From contig OY725493.1 in NCBI GenBank assembly GCA_963281255.1, forward strand, positions 3,565,857 through 3,629,856: a DNA stretch of 64,000 nucleotides. Reading direction: 5' to 3'. The position numbers and the translations under genes are program-made. This DNA comes from Aphrocallistes beatrix. Lineage: Eukaryota; Porifera; Hexactinellida; Sceptrulophora; Aphrocallistidae. Shown here in pieces: positions 32,981 through 43,204 of this stretch. Each line of letters opens with the position of its first letter. The first letter of the stretch is position 1. The notes beneath the pieces are model-generated. The model was not told where the DNA came from and ran no database searches. It worked only from the letters and a program-made list of their open reading frames with translations.

Positions 32981-34985
32981 ATGCCCAACAGGTGTTCTGC
33001 TCCAATATGTCGGTGTAATTACGCTGGAGAACCGTATACTCCAGGATTCAAGTTGCCAAGTGGGCCACCTGAGTTCTTAAATACAAGGTGACTCCAAGCA
33101 CTCTTTTGCGAAGATATTAGACACTTGAAAAAATTATTTGTATGTTCTAAATATTTCCTCTCCCGAGACCAGTTTTCCTATCCTTCAGTCTGATGGATCC
33201 TATTCAGAAGCGCCTGCCAAACTTAAATTACGTAAATAAGCGTACCAAGATTCTTCCCCGGCTGTCGAACTCATCTTTCTTCGTCATCTGGAACAAAACA
33301 ACCGAGATTTGACCGAGCTTTGAGAGAACAGCAATTGATATATACTACGAGGTTTATCAAATCCCTACACTACAAGACTTAGTTTCAAAACAGAGCACTT
33401 AGCTATGCCTGACCATTGTTTAATTTGGTCTTCTGATGATTTTCCCTCAATTTATTCAAACCATCTATAACAACTAACAGTTTCATTGTTCATTGCTCAT
33501 TAACCATCACAGAAATACTACACTACACTAATGGTTGCAATGAAAGTGTACGCTTTTCAAATTAACATATCGATCAACTGCCTGTATTTTCATGAGTTCA
33601 TACTATAGCAATTGGAGAACGTTATGGTAGTGAAAACTATGAGACGATACAACATTGAAATTCTTGTCCTGTCGCTCAAATGCCAGCTTATATCGTCAGT
33701 TTACTATAAATATCTTCAATTCCTGGATTGCCTATTCTTGCCACATATTTCACACTTAAACGTTTATATCCAAATTTGGGTCTGGATACTGAGTTCACAA
33801 ACTATCTTAAACAAACAGCCACTCAGTTTAACATATTGGAGCCTAATGTCGTGATTCAGATGAATGAAATTCACGTAAAATCAAATTCACATACAAGGGA
33901 GGTAATATAATAGGATCTTCTTTGAATCCTTCTGATCCTTCAAAAACCGTATTTGCTTTCTGGTATCGAGTTTGTCTAAAAGATATTCCAGTATTGTTCG
34001 TTTACTTCCCAATGCTAGCTCATCCACGGTTGAACTATTCCCTATTTTCAAAATGGTAATTCAAAATATAGAAGAATGTGGACTCTGTTCAAATTTTGTG
34101 CACTGATAATTGCCGATGAACGTGAATATTTTCAAGTTATTTTGCCCTGACCGAAGCCTAGAGCATATTGCTCCTCACCCTATGGACTTACACGGCCATT
34201 GTTTTTGATCTTTGACTTCGTACATATTCTCAAATCGATCCGTAATAACTGGCCAAATAAAAAGTCTATAATAAAACATATCCTGATTTTGAGGAGATTC
34301 ATGTTGCCAACACAGAGTTTACGACGAGATTCGAAAACTGTACAAGAGTGACCAACACTCATTTGCAAAATTAGCTCCAAGGTTAACTTCTAAAGCTTGT
34401 TGACTTCAACATATGAAAGACAAAATGTTAGTTTAGCCTTAAGGATATTTGATGAATCAACCGCTGCAGTATTGAATGTTAACCATCAATCGCGATACAA
34501 ACTTTCTGCAAATTCATACACCGCAGACTTTATTAGCATTATGTGAAATTTTCAATATCAATATTCCTAATATAAAGATATCCTTCTCAAAGATGATTTT
34601 TCAATTCCATTAGCCAACCATTATACCAGATTTAGTTTCCTTCAACGTGCGGTTTATTGGGCTGAGTGTTGGCGAGCCATGCGTGACAAAAACGGTAAAT
34701 TTTAAGTCTTCAATCTTTACCAGTTGTATTGGGCTTCAGTCTATTATTAACCATCTCACTGAATTTTTGAAATTGTTTAGCATTCTTAAATTATTCTCTA
34801 AGCCTGTAGGAGAGATGATTTCTCACGAGAATTTCTTAGAATCATGCTCATTTTCTTGTAATCAAGACCTTCCGCCTCTTTCAACTTGGAGACGTATCTT
34901 TCGGGATGCCGCTAGAGACTGCAATCAAGCCGAACTAGCATTGGGAACAGCACAAAACCTATTATATGTATTCTTTCATAAATCA
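32981..34985 (+). pseudogene. P-element/THAP9-like transposase relic
   Basis: ATG at 32981 opens a THAP zinc finger: MPNRCSAPICRCNYAGEPYT (C-x4-C at residues 5-10). A TGA at 33089 ends the frame; the next frame gives WLQALFCEDIRHLKKLFVCS then KYF, where the His of C-x2-H reads Tyr. Further pieces in mixed frames follow P-element order: PAKLKLRK, FNILEPNVVIQMNEIHVKSN with the Asp/Glu-rich strand (about 33820-33890), NPSDPSKTVFAF, FLIFDFVHILKSIRNNWPNK (about 34195-34255, diagnostic of P/THAP9), and AVYWAECWRAMRD-like residues near 34650. A 145-codon open frame ends at 35084 after running into family A. P transposases cut DNA in the nucleus using a GTP-binding domain. Terminal repeats not found. 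Confidence 0.75.
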
Positions 34986-34991
34986 AATAAA

Positions 34992-35537
34992 CAAGCGCGC
35001 TTCGCTTGCTTGCGATGCGCGGCTGGCGGACACTTTGTGTCCTCCGGAGGCTCCCTTCGGTCGCCTACGGTCAGCATTGATTAATTATATGGGAGATAAC
35101 ATCTCTAAATGCATCTGCCGTACTGTTATAATCGATATCGCTCAAAAATCACTAAAATTATCAATTTTTAAAATTTTTGATGAGTAATGATGACGTCATA
35201 ACAAAGTGATGAATCATCATTTTTTGATGATAGTTACATCATGCGTGAGATATGTTAGTATACAGATTCGATTAAAATTTCAGCCTTCTATCTCCTATAA
35301 TGGCTGAGTTATGCCCGAATAACTGTGTTGCTTAACTTTTAAAAATGTGACAATGACGTCATAATTCCATGATGAGTCGACATTTTGCTCTGAGCTCAGA
35401 ACTTAGTGGAGCCATAGCCAAAAGACTCCCACATGCCAAAAGTCAGCTTTTTCTGCCCGGCAGTTTCTTCAATCATTTCGTTACAGATATATATATATAT
35501 ATATACACAAACAATAATCGAGTTTTAATAGTAAGGA
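34992..35537 (+). mobile_element. family A MITE, copy 4
   Basis: Starts CAAGCGCGCTTCGC (left TIR absent), core 34992-35070, right end TTTTAATAGTAAGGA followed by TA. Inserted in the P-like relic region. Confidence 0.88.
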
Positions 35538-35540
35538 TAA

Positions 35541-36543
35541 CTCGAGCTATTTTCCAAAGTTTCTACATCCAATCCTGAATTCGATGAATTTGTTCGCAAG
35601 TTGATGGATGTTGCACTTACTCGGTGGTTGTCATACAGTTATGCTATTAGATTACTCAAAATATAAATTACTGAAACATTTTAACAAATTACTACTATAT
35701 TACAATAAAATAGTGTTATATTGATTCAATCAAAATATTAGGCGTATATTCGAGACTAAGAGGAAATTTAGGAGCACATCTGAGAAAAGTTTTATAAGGC
35801 CCTGCTTCCTTTATAGCTGGTTATTCAGTGTCTGCCTCTTACAAACATTCAAATAAATGTCAATCTTGTCTCTCAGTTCTCACAGAAAATAAATAAATGG
35901 AGATTGAAGAAAAGTGAAACCTAATTAAATATTTTTGTCCCTATTTTTGTAGGAAGATTTTGTTCCTGTTTATTTACCAAACGCTATTCCTTCTCATATA
36001 ATTGGATGCTATTCCCCCAATGGAAAATCTTGGCACGTCACCACTTGTTTCACATATGAACTTCACACAATTTGCACTTTTGAAATTCTAATATGTTTAA
36101 TTTCGATTTAATTGAATTGGATAAAATTTGAAAGCTAACCACACCATTAATCTGCAATGCTACACTGAAGAGTGTCTTCATTATAAATAAGTCTCAAAAT
36201 AGCTCTAATATATACCACCTATTCGTAACCTTTAGAAATTTGAGGAAAAACACATTATAGTTACTTTGTTGCATACTACGTATGCACTTATTTGGTCTAT
36301 AGTTAGCAAATTTAATTATTGGGATAGATATATAAATTACTAAATATAAATTTATAGAATAATACGTAGACAGTATAAAATGTAAAACATTGATATATTC
36401 GATTCTAGTTTCCAGGATAACATTATACAAAGATTATATTACTTATGTTGGATACATAATAGATAACACAATAATATGTATTCTACTCCCCCTGCCCAAT
36501 AATAGAATAGATAAGTTTGTGCTCTACACAATATATTATACTA
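35541..36543. other. intron 2 DNA, no gene recognised
   Basis: AT-rich. A short coding-like phrase follows an AG at 35951 (EDFVPVYLPNAIPSHIIGCY) but has no known match by eye, and a stop closes the frame about 50 codons on. It is not colinear with IFT80, so it is not called as an exon. Confidence 0.4.
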
Positions 36544-36975
36544 CAGTGCCTGGTCAAATGTATTGGAACACCATATTGCTTTTCATAATTAATGCTACTA
36601 AAATGAGTCTATCCATGAAGGCCAATTCATTAAAATCAAATTCGAAACCTACTCTCGAGTTGCTCAGTTTAGAAGTTTTCTATTTATCAATAAACCTGAA
36701 TTAGTTTACACCATCTTGATTCCACTTGTTCCTATAATATCTACTGGTCATAAGAAGTAAATGACACAGAGTGATGCAGATGCTAGTAATATCACTTTGG
36801 AAAGGATTATCTTTTGGAAGCTTCTAGATTGATTTATTCGAGTGTGTATATTTCGAACTTGATGTTAGATTTCATTAACCTTGGTGATTATAATTGTTTG
36901 GCGTCCACAGTTAGACCCATTTAATTAATACTTATGATGCAAAGCATAATGGTGTTCCAATACCTTTGGCCTTAT
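36544..36975. mobile_element. Tc1-type MITE (CAGTGCCTGGTCAAA ends)
   Basis: Left CAGTGCCTGGTCAAATGTAT after TA; right ATGGTGTTCCAATACC then a decayed end. The ends are inverted for about 30 bp. A related copy starts at 52942. Confidence 0.75.
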
Positions 36976-38156
36976 CGTTATCTTCAACGTAAATACCTAT
37001 TACCTATTATACCCTGGTTTTCGCCCACTGTGTGGTTCTCTTTACATAAGTACCTCAGAATTTTACGCAACAACATACGAATATATTGCAAAATACTTCC
37101 TTTACTTTAAGCTATGAATAAACTTCATATCCAGTTAGAAATGTAACACCCTCAACTTGAGTTGTTAAATTAGAAATATTTATGAATTCTAACTGCGCGA
37201 CATGATATTCTAAATCAACAGTATTACATCTCCATCCTGATCATTGGAAATGGAAAATGTGTTTAGATATTCCAAAAAGTGTTGTTTTACTCCTGGTATC
37301 ACAAGAATGGGTCTTAATATTGAATGATTTAAGAATGCTAGAAAGCTGTAGTCTTTGCTCAGACTCTAAGCTTTGACAATAGGTAATCTGATGATGGGAC
37401 TCAGACATTTGTCTATAGAGAACAAATTGTGTTCTAAGGTATCGTTTTGGATCCTTGATGTTAAATGGTACTGCGTAATTAGTACAAAGTGTTTTAAGGA
37501 GTAAGGGTAATGCTGTGCAGGTGTGTTTGAAACTGGTGAACAACCAGTATACCACCTCTTGTAAAAATACCAAACGAGTATCATTCTGATATAGTGGTGC
37601 ACACAATTAATCATTAAAACGGATATTTTCCCTACCCAATTCACACATTAAACAATTTCATACATAATTAATTAATTGCAAAAATCGACAGTCTGGCTCT
37701 TTGTTACAGTATTATTTGTAATATTGGAAGCAAATAAACCATTTGAAGTTGATTCAATTAAAACTCTTTAAGGCCAAATTTACCCTTTGTCCTTTCAAAG
37801 CTAAAAGATCAACAAGCTTTCGAAGTTATTTCGGTGCTCGATTGAAGATATTGCTTTAATCAGATTTTAAAAAGTTCTAATTTCTTCAAAAGCAGAACTG
37901 CATATCTTTGGATAAAAAGAAGTAGATAAAGAAGAGGCGTCAATAGATAGTTTATCTAGAGATATGCAAATTTTATGATTACTTAGGTCATTTCAAAAGT
38001 ACTGATCACAATTGATTTTTGACAGCTAGTGTGTATCTAATGCACCAATTTAATATAATCCAGATAGCATTACCCATTCTCTCCTAATATCTAAAAGAAA
38101 TTTTAAGATAGTATAAGTATTTTCTTTTAATTATCATTTCAATCTTGTCAGTTTTG
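36976..38156. other. no gene supported
   Basis: AT-rich. Minus-strand open frames at 37241-37606 (121 codons) and 37366-37644 overlap in different frames and show no domain, so chance is the likeliest explanation. Confidence 0.5.
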
Positions 38157-38400
38157 GCTACTTATACATTTATGGCTTCAAAATCGTCAATTATTGAGCA
38201 AGAGCAAAGGGCGTATATCAAGTTTCGTTCATTGCTAAAAGATTCGAACAGGAATATCCAAAATGATCTCGTGGAAGTTTGTGGAGATCAAGCACTTGCT
38301 TATTCCACGGTTAGAAGATGGGCTCAACTATTCAGAGAGGGAAGAGACAGCATTGAAGCTGAGCCTCGGAAAATTTGTTTTTTTTTGCAGAGGTGTGAAA
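38157..38400 (+). pseudogene. mariner transposase N-terminal fragment
   Basis: From ATG 38172 (MASKSSIIEQEQRAYIKFRS) the frame gives the mariner HTH domain: IQNDLVEVCGDQALAYSTVR then RWAQLFREGRDSIEAEPR, ending where an unrelated repeat (TTTTTTGCAGAGGTGTGAAA) begins at about 38380. The catalytic part is absent. The element family differs from the 13858 fragment only in the part retained, so they could be one lineage. Confidence 0.8.
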
Positions 38401-38500
38401 ATTTCGCTTAGATTTTCGAACTTAATCCTAGATTCATCATTTGATACCTACATGCCAATTTTCGTATCTCTACGACTTGCCAATTCTTCAAACAATTCGG
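38385..38500 (+). repeat. dispersed repeat (GAGGTGTGAAAATTTCGC), copy 1
   Basis: The phrase GAGGTGTGAAAATTTCGC..AGAT.TTCGAAC.TAAT recurs at about 42402 and, eroded, at 57090. It is probably the end of a dispersed element, family unknown. Confidence 0.6.
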
Positions 38501-38540
38501 ACAAACAAAAAAAACAAAAAAATCCTAGCATTTTAATATA

Positions 38541-39275
38541 TAAGATGTTTAAGAAGAGTATTATAATTTCAGGATGACTTCATTTATGCGTTTTCATCCT
38601 ATATATACACTATCTTTCTGGAACCCAAACTCATTTATTTTGTAGAATTTTTTTCAAAATCCCAGCAAATATATATCACAGTACACTAATATATTCTGAT
38701 ATACTTCTGAAATTAGTTATGCAAATATACAAGTATGCGCATATATTTTAGTGTTGTAATTCTTGAGTATTTGTTAAAAGATTCAGCAAGATTTAGGTTC
38801 TGAAAAAATAGTCAGATTTATCAAGGAAAAAATTATTTTTGATATAATACTTGTATAATATTACTTGAGTTTAATCCTAGCTAGTAGTCCTAATTATTAA
38901 TTAACCTATTACTTTAAAATAGGAAGTATAAAATTGTGAATTTTAAGAGCAAAATTACAATTTTTGCATTGTCATTTTGTGCTGAAGTCAATTATACACT
39001 TTATTCAGGCTTTTAAAGCCTACTATACTATCTTGCTGAATCGTTAAACAAATACTAAAAGAATACACAACTAAATGAAATTTATATACATGAGTTTTTA
39101 GTAGTAGATATTTAAGAATACTACATTAAGTTTCGACAAAAATGAGTTTGAATTCCAGAAAATGTGATGTTTAACCGCATGCTATGGTAGAGTAATTCAA
39201 GATAGTATATATATAGGATGAAAACGCGTAAATGAAGTCATCATGAAATCATAATACTCTTCCTAAACATATGTT
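38541..39275. mobile_element. foldback-type element, about 110-bp inverted ends
   Basis: AAGAAGAGTATTATAATTTC, GATGACTTCATTTATGCG and TTTCATCCTATATATACACT on the left are mirrored on the right (39170-39275) with few differences; CTGGAACCCAAACTCATTT also has its partner. The interior is AT-rich and noncoding. Confidence 0.75.
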
Positions 39276-39956
39276 TAATATTATGTTAAAGTTCACTGCT
39301 AATAATTTTTGGGCATACTGTAAACTGGGCTGTCCCAGGCAAGAGGAGATATCCGAGGCATTTGCCCCAAGTTTGATTCTGCAGCCCCGAATTTCATTCG
39401 ATCACCTAACTAAGCCAAAACCATAAATAGGGCCCCGGATTTTAAAATTCCTGTAACCACCCCGACTCTAAATGCCTATGCCTGCCAATCTCGGTTGGAC
39501 CAGCCATAACATACTTAATTAGGTTTTAATGAATATTTTTTCTTGACGACGCAGGAATGTGCAACTTTCCGATCTCAAACCTCCTAGTACCCATCGAGTG
39601 ACCCCTTGTTTTGCTCCCCTATATTCCATGAGTTCAAATAAACTTGAATGAACACTCTTCATGATCATTTAGTAGGATTTTCTGAATGCGGAATTGTCAT
39701 AATTATTCAGGCGCTCCCAAAATATTCAAGCTTGCATACAAAGAATTGCCCAAACATGCCAGAGTGGCATGGGCTTAATTTTGGTTAAGGAGACCCACAA
39801 GAACTTAAAACCATCAAAAAATTTTATACTTCTCAAATTTCTTCAAAGAAATATGGACTATATATGTCGATAATTAAAAGCTATCGAATATTTGGGCCAC
39901 GTCTGCAGGTTACTTAAGTTTAAACTTAATTACTAAGTATTATATACGTATATATA
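39276..39956. other. no gene seen
   Basis: Intron 2 DNA without supported features. Confidence 0.5.
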
Positions 39957-40012
39957 TCCTTACTGTTAAAACTCGATTAATGTTTATGTACGTATATATA
40001 TATATATATATA

Positions 40013-40200
40013 CAGTCGACTCCGCTTAATAGGGCCACATCTGTCAGAGGACATTTTGCCCCGATTAAGCGGAGGACCCTATTAACCGAAAATATTTTGT
40101 ATTAGCTTATATGTGTGAGAACTATTCCGGTCCTGCCAAAAGTGGCCCGATTAAGCGGCTGACCCGATTAAACAGTGGCCCTATTAAGCGGAGTCGACTG
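40013..40200. mobile_element. pogo/Tigger-type MITE (CAGTCGACTCCGC ends), copy 1
   Basis: Ends CAGTCGACTCCGCTTAATAG and CTATTAAGCGGAGTCGACTG are perfect inverted repeats with TA flanks; 188 bp; GATTAAGCGG motifs inside. Confidence 0.95.
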
Positions 40201-40228
40201 TATATCCTTACTATTAAAACTCAATTAA

Positions 40229-40262
40229 TGTATATTTATTTATTTATTTATTTATTTATACA
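40229..40262. repeat. (TTTA)n microsatellite
   Basis: About eight TTTA units between two pogo-type MITEs. Confidence 0.95.
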
Positions 40263-40264
40263 TA

Positions 40265-40452
40265 CAGTCGACTCCGCTTAATAGGGTCACATCGGTCAGA
40301 GGACATTTTGACCCGATTAAGCGGAGAACCCTATTAACCGAAAATAATTTGTACTAGCTTCTATGTGTAAGAGCTATTCCGGTCCTACCAAAAGTGACCC
40401 GATTAAGCGGTTGACCCAATTAAACAGTGGCCCTATTAAGCGGAGTCGACTG
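40265..40452. mobile_element. pogo/Tigger-type MITE (CAGTCGACTCCGC ends), copy 2
   Basis: Same length and nearly the same sequence as 40013-40200, only 64 bases downstream. Left flank TA. Confidence 0.95.
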
Positions 40453-41009
40453 TTATATATATCTGTAACGAATTGATTGAAGAAACTGCCAGGCGCAGAA
40501 AGCTGATTTTTGGTATGCGGGAGTCTTTTGGCTATGGCTCCACTAGGTTCTGAGTTCAGACGAAAATGTTGACTCAGCATGGAATAATGACCTCATTGTC
40601 ACCTTTTTTACAATTATAAATTTCAGTTTTCGACCATAACTCAGCCATTTTAAATGATAGAAGGCTGAAATTTTGATAGAATGTGTATATTACCATATCT
40701 CACATACGATACAACTATCATTAAAAAATGATGACTCATCACTCTGTTATGATATCATCATTACGCATCAAAAGTTTTAGAATTGACAAATTTGATAATT
40801 TTTGAGTTGTATCGATTTTAGCAGTAAATCAGACATATTTAGAGATGTTATCTCCCTTATAATTAATCAATTTAACCCCAGGCGACCGAAGGGAGCCTCC
40901 GGTGGACACAGAGTGTCCGCCAGCCGCGCAGCAAAAGCAAGCGAACCGCGCTTGTATACGTATATCCTTCTTATTAAAACTCGATTAATGTTTGTCAGTG
41001 TATATAGCA

Positions 41010-41196
41010 CAGTAGAACCCGGATAAGATGTACCCCTCCTGGAAGCGAAAAAAAGTACGTATTATCCGTAAGTACGTACTAACCGAGTTGATAATATATA
41101 GGAATCTATATATTAAATGAATTTTGTTCAGAAAAATCAGTACGTACTAAGCCGAACTACATCGTATCACGAGTACGTACTAACCGAGTTCTACTG
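41010..41196. mobile_element. pogo/Tigger-type MITE (CAGTAGAACCCGG ends)
   Basis: CAGTAGAACCCGGATAAG at the left, CTAACCGAGTTCTACTG at the right, TA after the right end. Internal GTACGTACTAA motifs are repeated four times. 187 bp. Confidence 0.85.
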
Positions 41197-41210
41197 TATA
41201 TATATATATA

Positions 41211-41678
41211 CACTGCCCTACCAAAGTATTCGTACACCTCAATATTTCCCATTAATATAGTACTAAAATGGCTATATTAAAGAATGATCATGCAGTTAAA
41301 ATATAAGAGATATAGTATATTTGATTTCAGATTCGTATTCTACGCATTTGAATTACCTATTTTCGAAGTTTCAAATCAATTGCTAATTGCCAAGGTTAAA
41401 ATTCCCGACCTGTCCCACCATGTACCACTTTTCTAGAGTCTCAACCACTGTAGCAGATGGTGATACAGGGTAGCACAGGATGATAAATTTCGGCATAGTT
41501 AAAACTTAATTGATTTGAAAACTCTAAAATAGGTAATTCAAATGCGTAGAATACGAATCTGAAATCAAATATACTGTATCTCGTCTAGTTTAACTGCATG
41601 ACAGTTCAGTAATAGACGCATTTAGTACTATTTTAATGGGAAATATTGAGGTGTACGAATACTTTTGGTTGGGTAGTG
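41211..41678. mobile_element. Tc1-type MITE (CACTGCCCTACCAAA ends), copy 1
   Basis: Left CACTGCCCTACCAAAGTATT, right AATACTTTTGGTTGGGTAGTG, TA on both sides, inverted for about 60 bp. The same element lies at 52201-52627. Confidence 0.92.
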
Positions 41679-41699
41679 TATATGTCTGTAACGAATTAG

Positions 41700-41870
41700 T
41701 CGTGATCCGGGGGACCGAAGGGAGCCTCCGGCGAACATAAAATGTCCGCCAGCCGCGCACCGCAAGCAAGCGAAGCGCGTGTATATATACAAGCGCGCTT
41801 CGCTTTCTTGTGCTGCGCGGCTTGCGTGCACTGCGTGTCCACAGAGTTACCCAGTGGGTGCTTGGAGATA
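41700..41870. repeat. two family A cores facing each other
   Basis: A reversed core (41708-41780) and an eroded forward core (41788-41860) meet at a short TATATATA. Without the AT-rich bodies, only the GC-rich cores remain. Confidence 0.8.
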
Positions 41871-42538
41871 TTAGAGAAACAATACGTCTCATTCTTGCCC
41901 TCTACCAAGTATGCTGAATTTTCATTTGTCTGCAGTTACATTAATGAAATCAGAACTGTAGCAGAAAATTTAAGTTCGTTATAAATATAATTTACTTCGC
42001 ATTAAGTCAACTAATCCTGAATGTAAGGTCAATTTGAATTCACAAAGTTCACATTACTAAAGATTATTATACTTGATTAATCAACCAATTTCAGTCCATG
42101 TCGTTAATAACAATTAAAGTGTGTTATATGTATAATCAATCAATTTGATCATAAAATAACTATTAACAGTCAAATTATAGACTCAAAATAGCTGTATTCA
42201 ATCATTTCTATGATTTAGAGTCGTGTAAATCGCATTATAATAGTCTGATAATTGATTGGTTCTCACATGAACCAATGAATTTCAATCACAAATAGTCCTT
42301 TTGATTGTATGCATAGTCACTACTGTTTGATCCCCAATGTATTTGTATTATAAAAGAAACGAATTTCATTGGTCAGCACAATTTGTCACCTATCTCGGCG
42401 AGGTGTGAAGATTTCGCTTAGATCTTCGAACATAATCGTAGATTCATTATTATTTACCTGTGTGCCAAATTTCACATTTCTAGCACCTCCCAGTTCCTCA
42501 ATCATTTCAGGACAGAAAAATATATAAGATATACAGCG
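41871..42538. other. no gene seen
   Basis: AT-rich intron DNA, with a copy of the GAGGTGTGAA dispersed repeat at about 42402-42520. Confidence 0.5.
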
Positions 42539-43204
42539 CGTTCTGAAGTTATTGGCAGTGAATTAAATTAGATGTAATTCAATATCTATTTAAAGATTGA
42601 TCACTTTTTTGAAAATAACTATTTATTCGGGACTCCTTCTAAAATATATGGAGAAACTATTGTATTGCTAATAATTTATTCTTTTGCCATTTCCTTTTAC
42701 ACATAACCAAATTCTTTTGTCCATGCTTAGACAAAATGGCTGTAAAAAGTCAAGATCAAATGTGTCCCATACCTCCAAAACACCTTCCTTCAACTCATTT
42801 GTGCTGGTGAATCTCTTTTTGAGGAGTCTTTTCTTCATTACAGCCCAAATATTCTCAATTGGGTTGAGATCGGTGCTATTAGACGCCCAGTCGATCTAGT
42901 GGGGGACAAATTCCTTTCCAAGTCCTTGCTGCCTTTCCAGTGTAGATAGGACTGTTATCCTCTTGTAATACCTATTGATTTCCATATACATAAGACATTA
43001 GCTTTATGTATAAGACACTCATTTAATACGGTTTTATATCCTTCCTGGTTGAAGTTTTCAGTGAAAACTTTGAGGTTCGTTTTACCCATTTCCGAAGTCC
43101 CACCCCAAATATGGAGCTTCGATGGATGTTTGAAGGTTGGCAGATTGATAGGCTGTCCTTTCTTTGTCCATGCATGGAACTTGCCAGTATTCATCCATAT
43201 AGAG

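Larger units (their letters stand above)
39957..40965 (-). mobile_element. family A MITE, copy 5, with two pogo-type insertions
   Basis: A family A TIR (TCCTTACTGTTAAAACTCGA) at 39957 and again at 40205 precede the reversed body 40453-40955, whose GC core is 40879-40955. Two near-identical pogo-type MITEs (40013-40200 and 40265-40452) separate these parts, both in TA-rich tracts. A third TIR motif (TCCTTCTTATTAAAACTCGA) follows at 40966. Confidence 0.8.

Noticed and set aside
35951-36110. Possible extra IFT80 exon after an AG
   Set aside because: Exons 2 and 3 already join in phase and in protein order, and this phrase matches no IFT80 block.
37241-37644. Two overlapping minus-strand open frames of 121 and 92 codons
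   Set aside because: Overlapping frames, no motif, no splice context; AT-rich chance frames are expected at this length.
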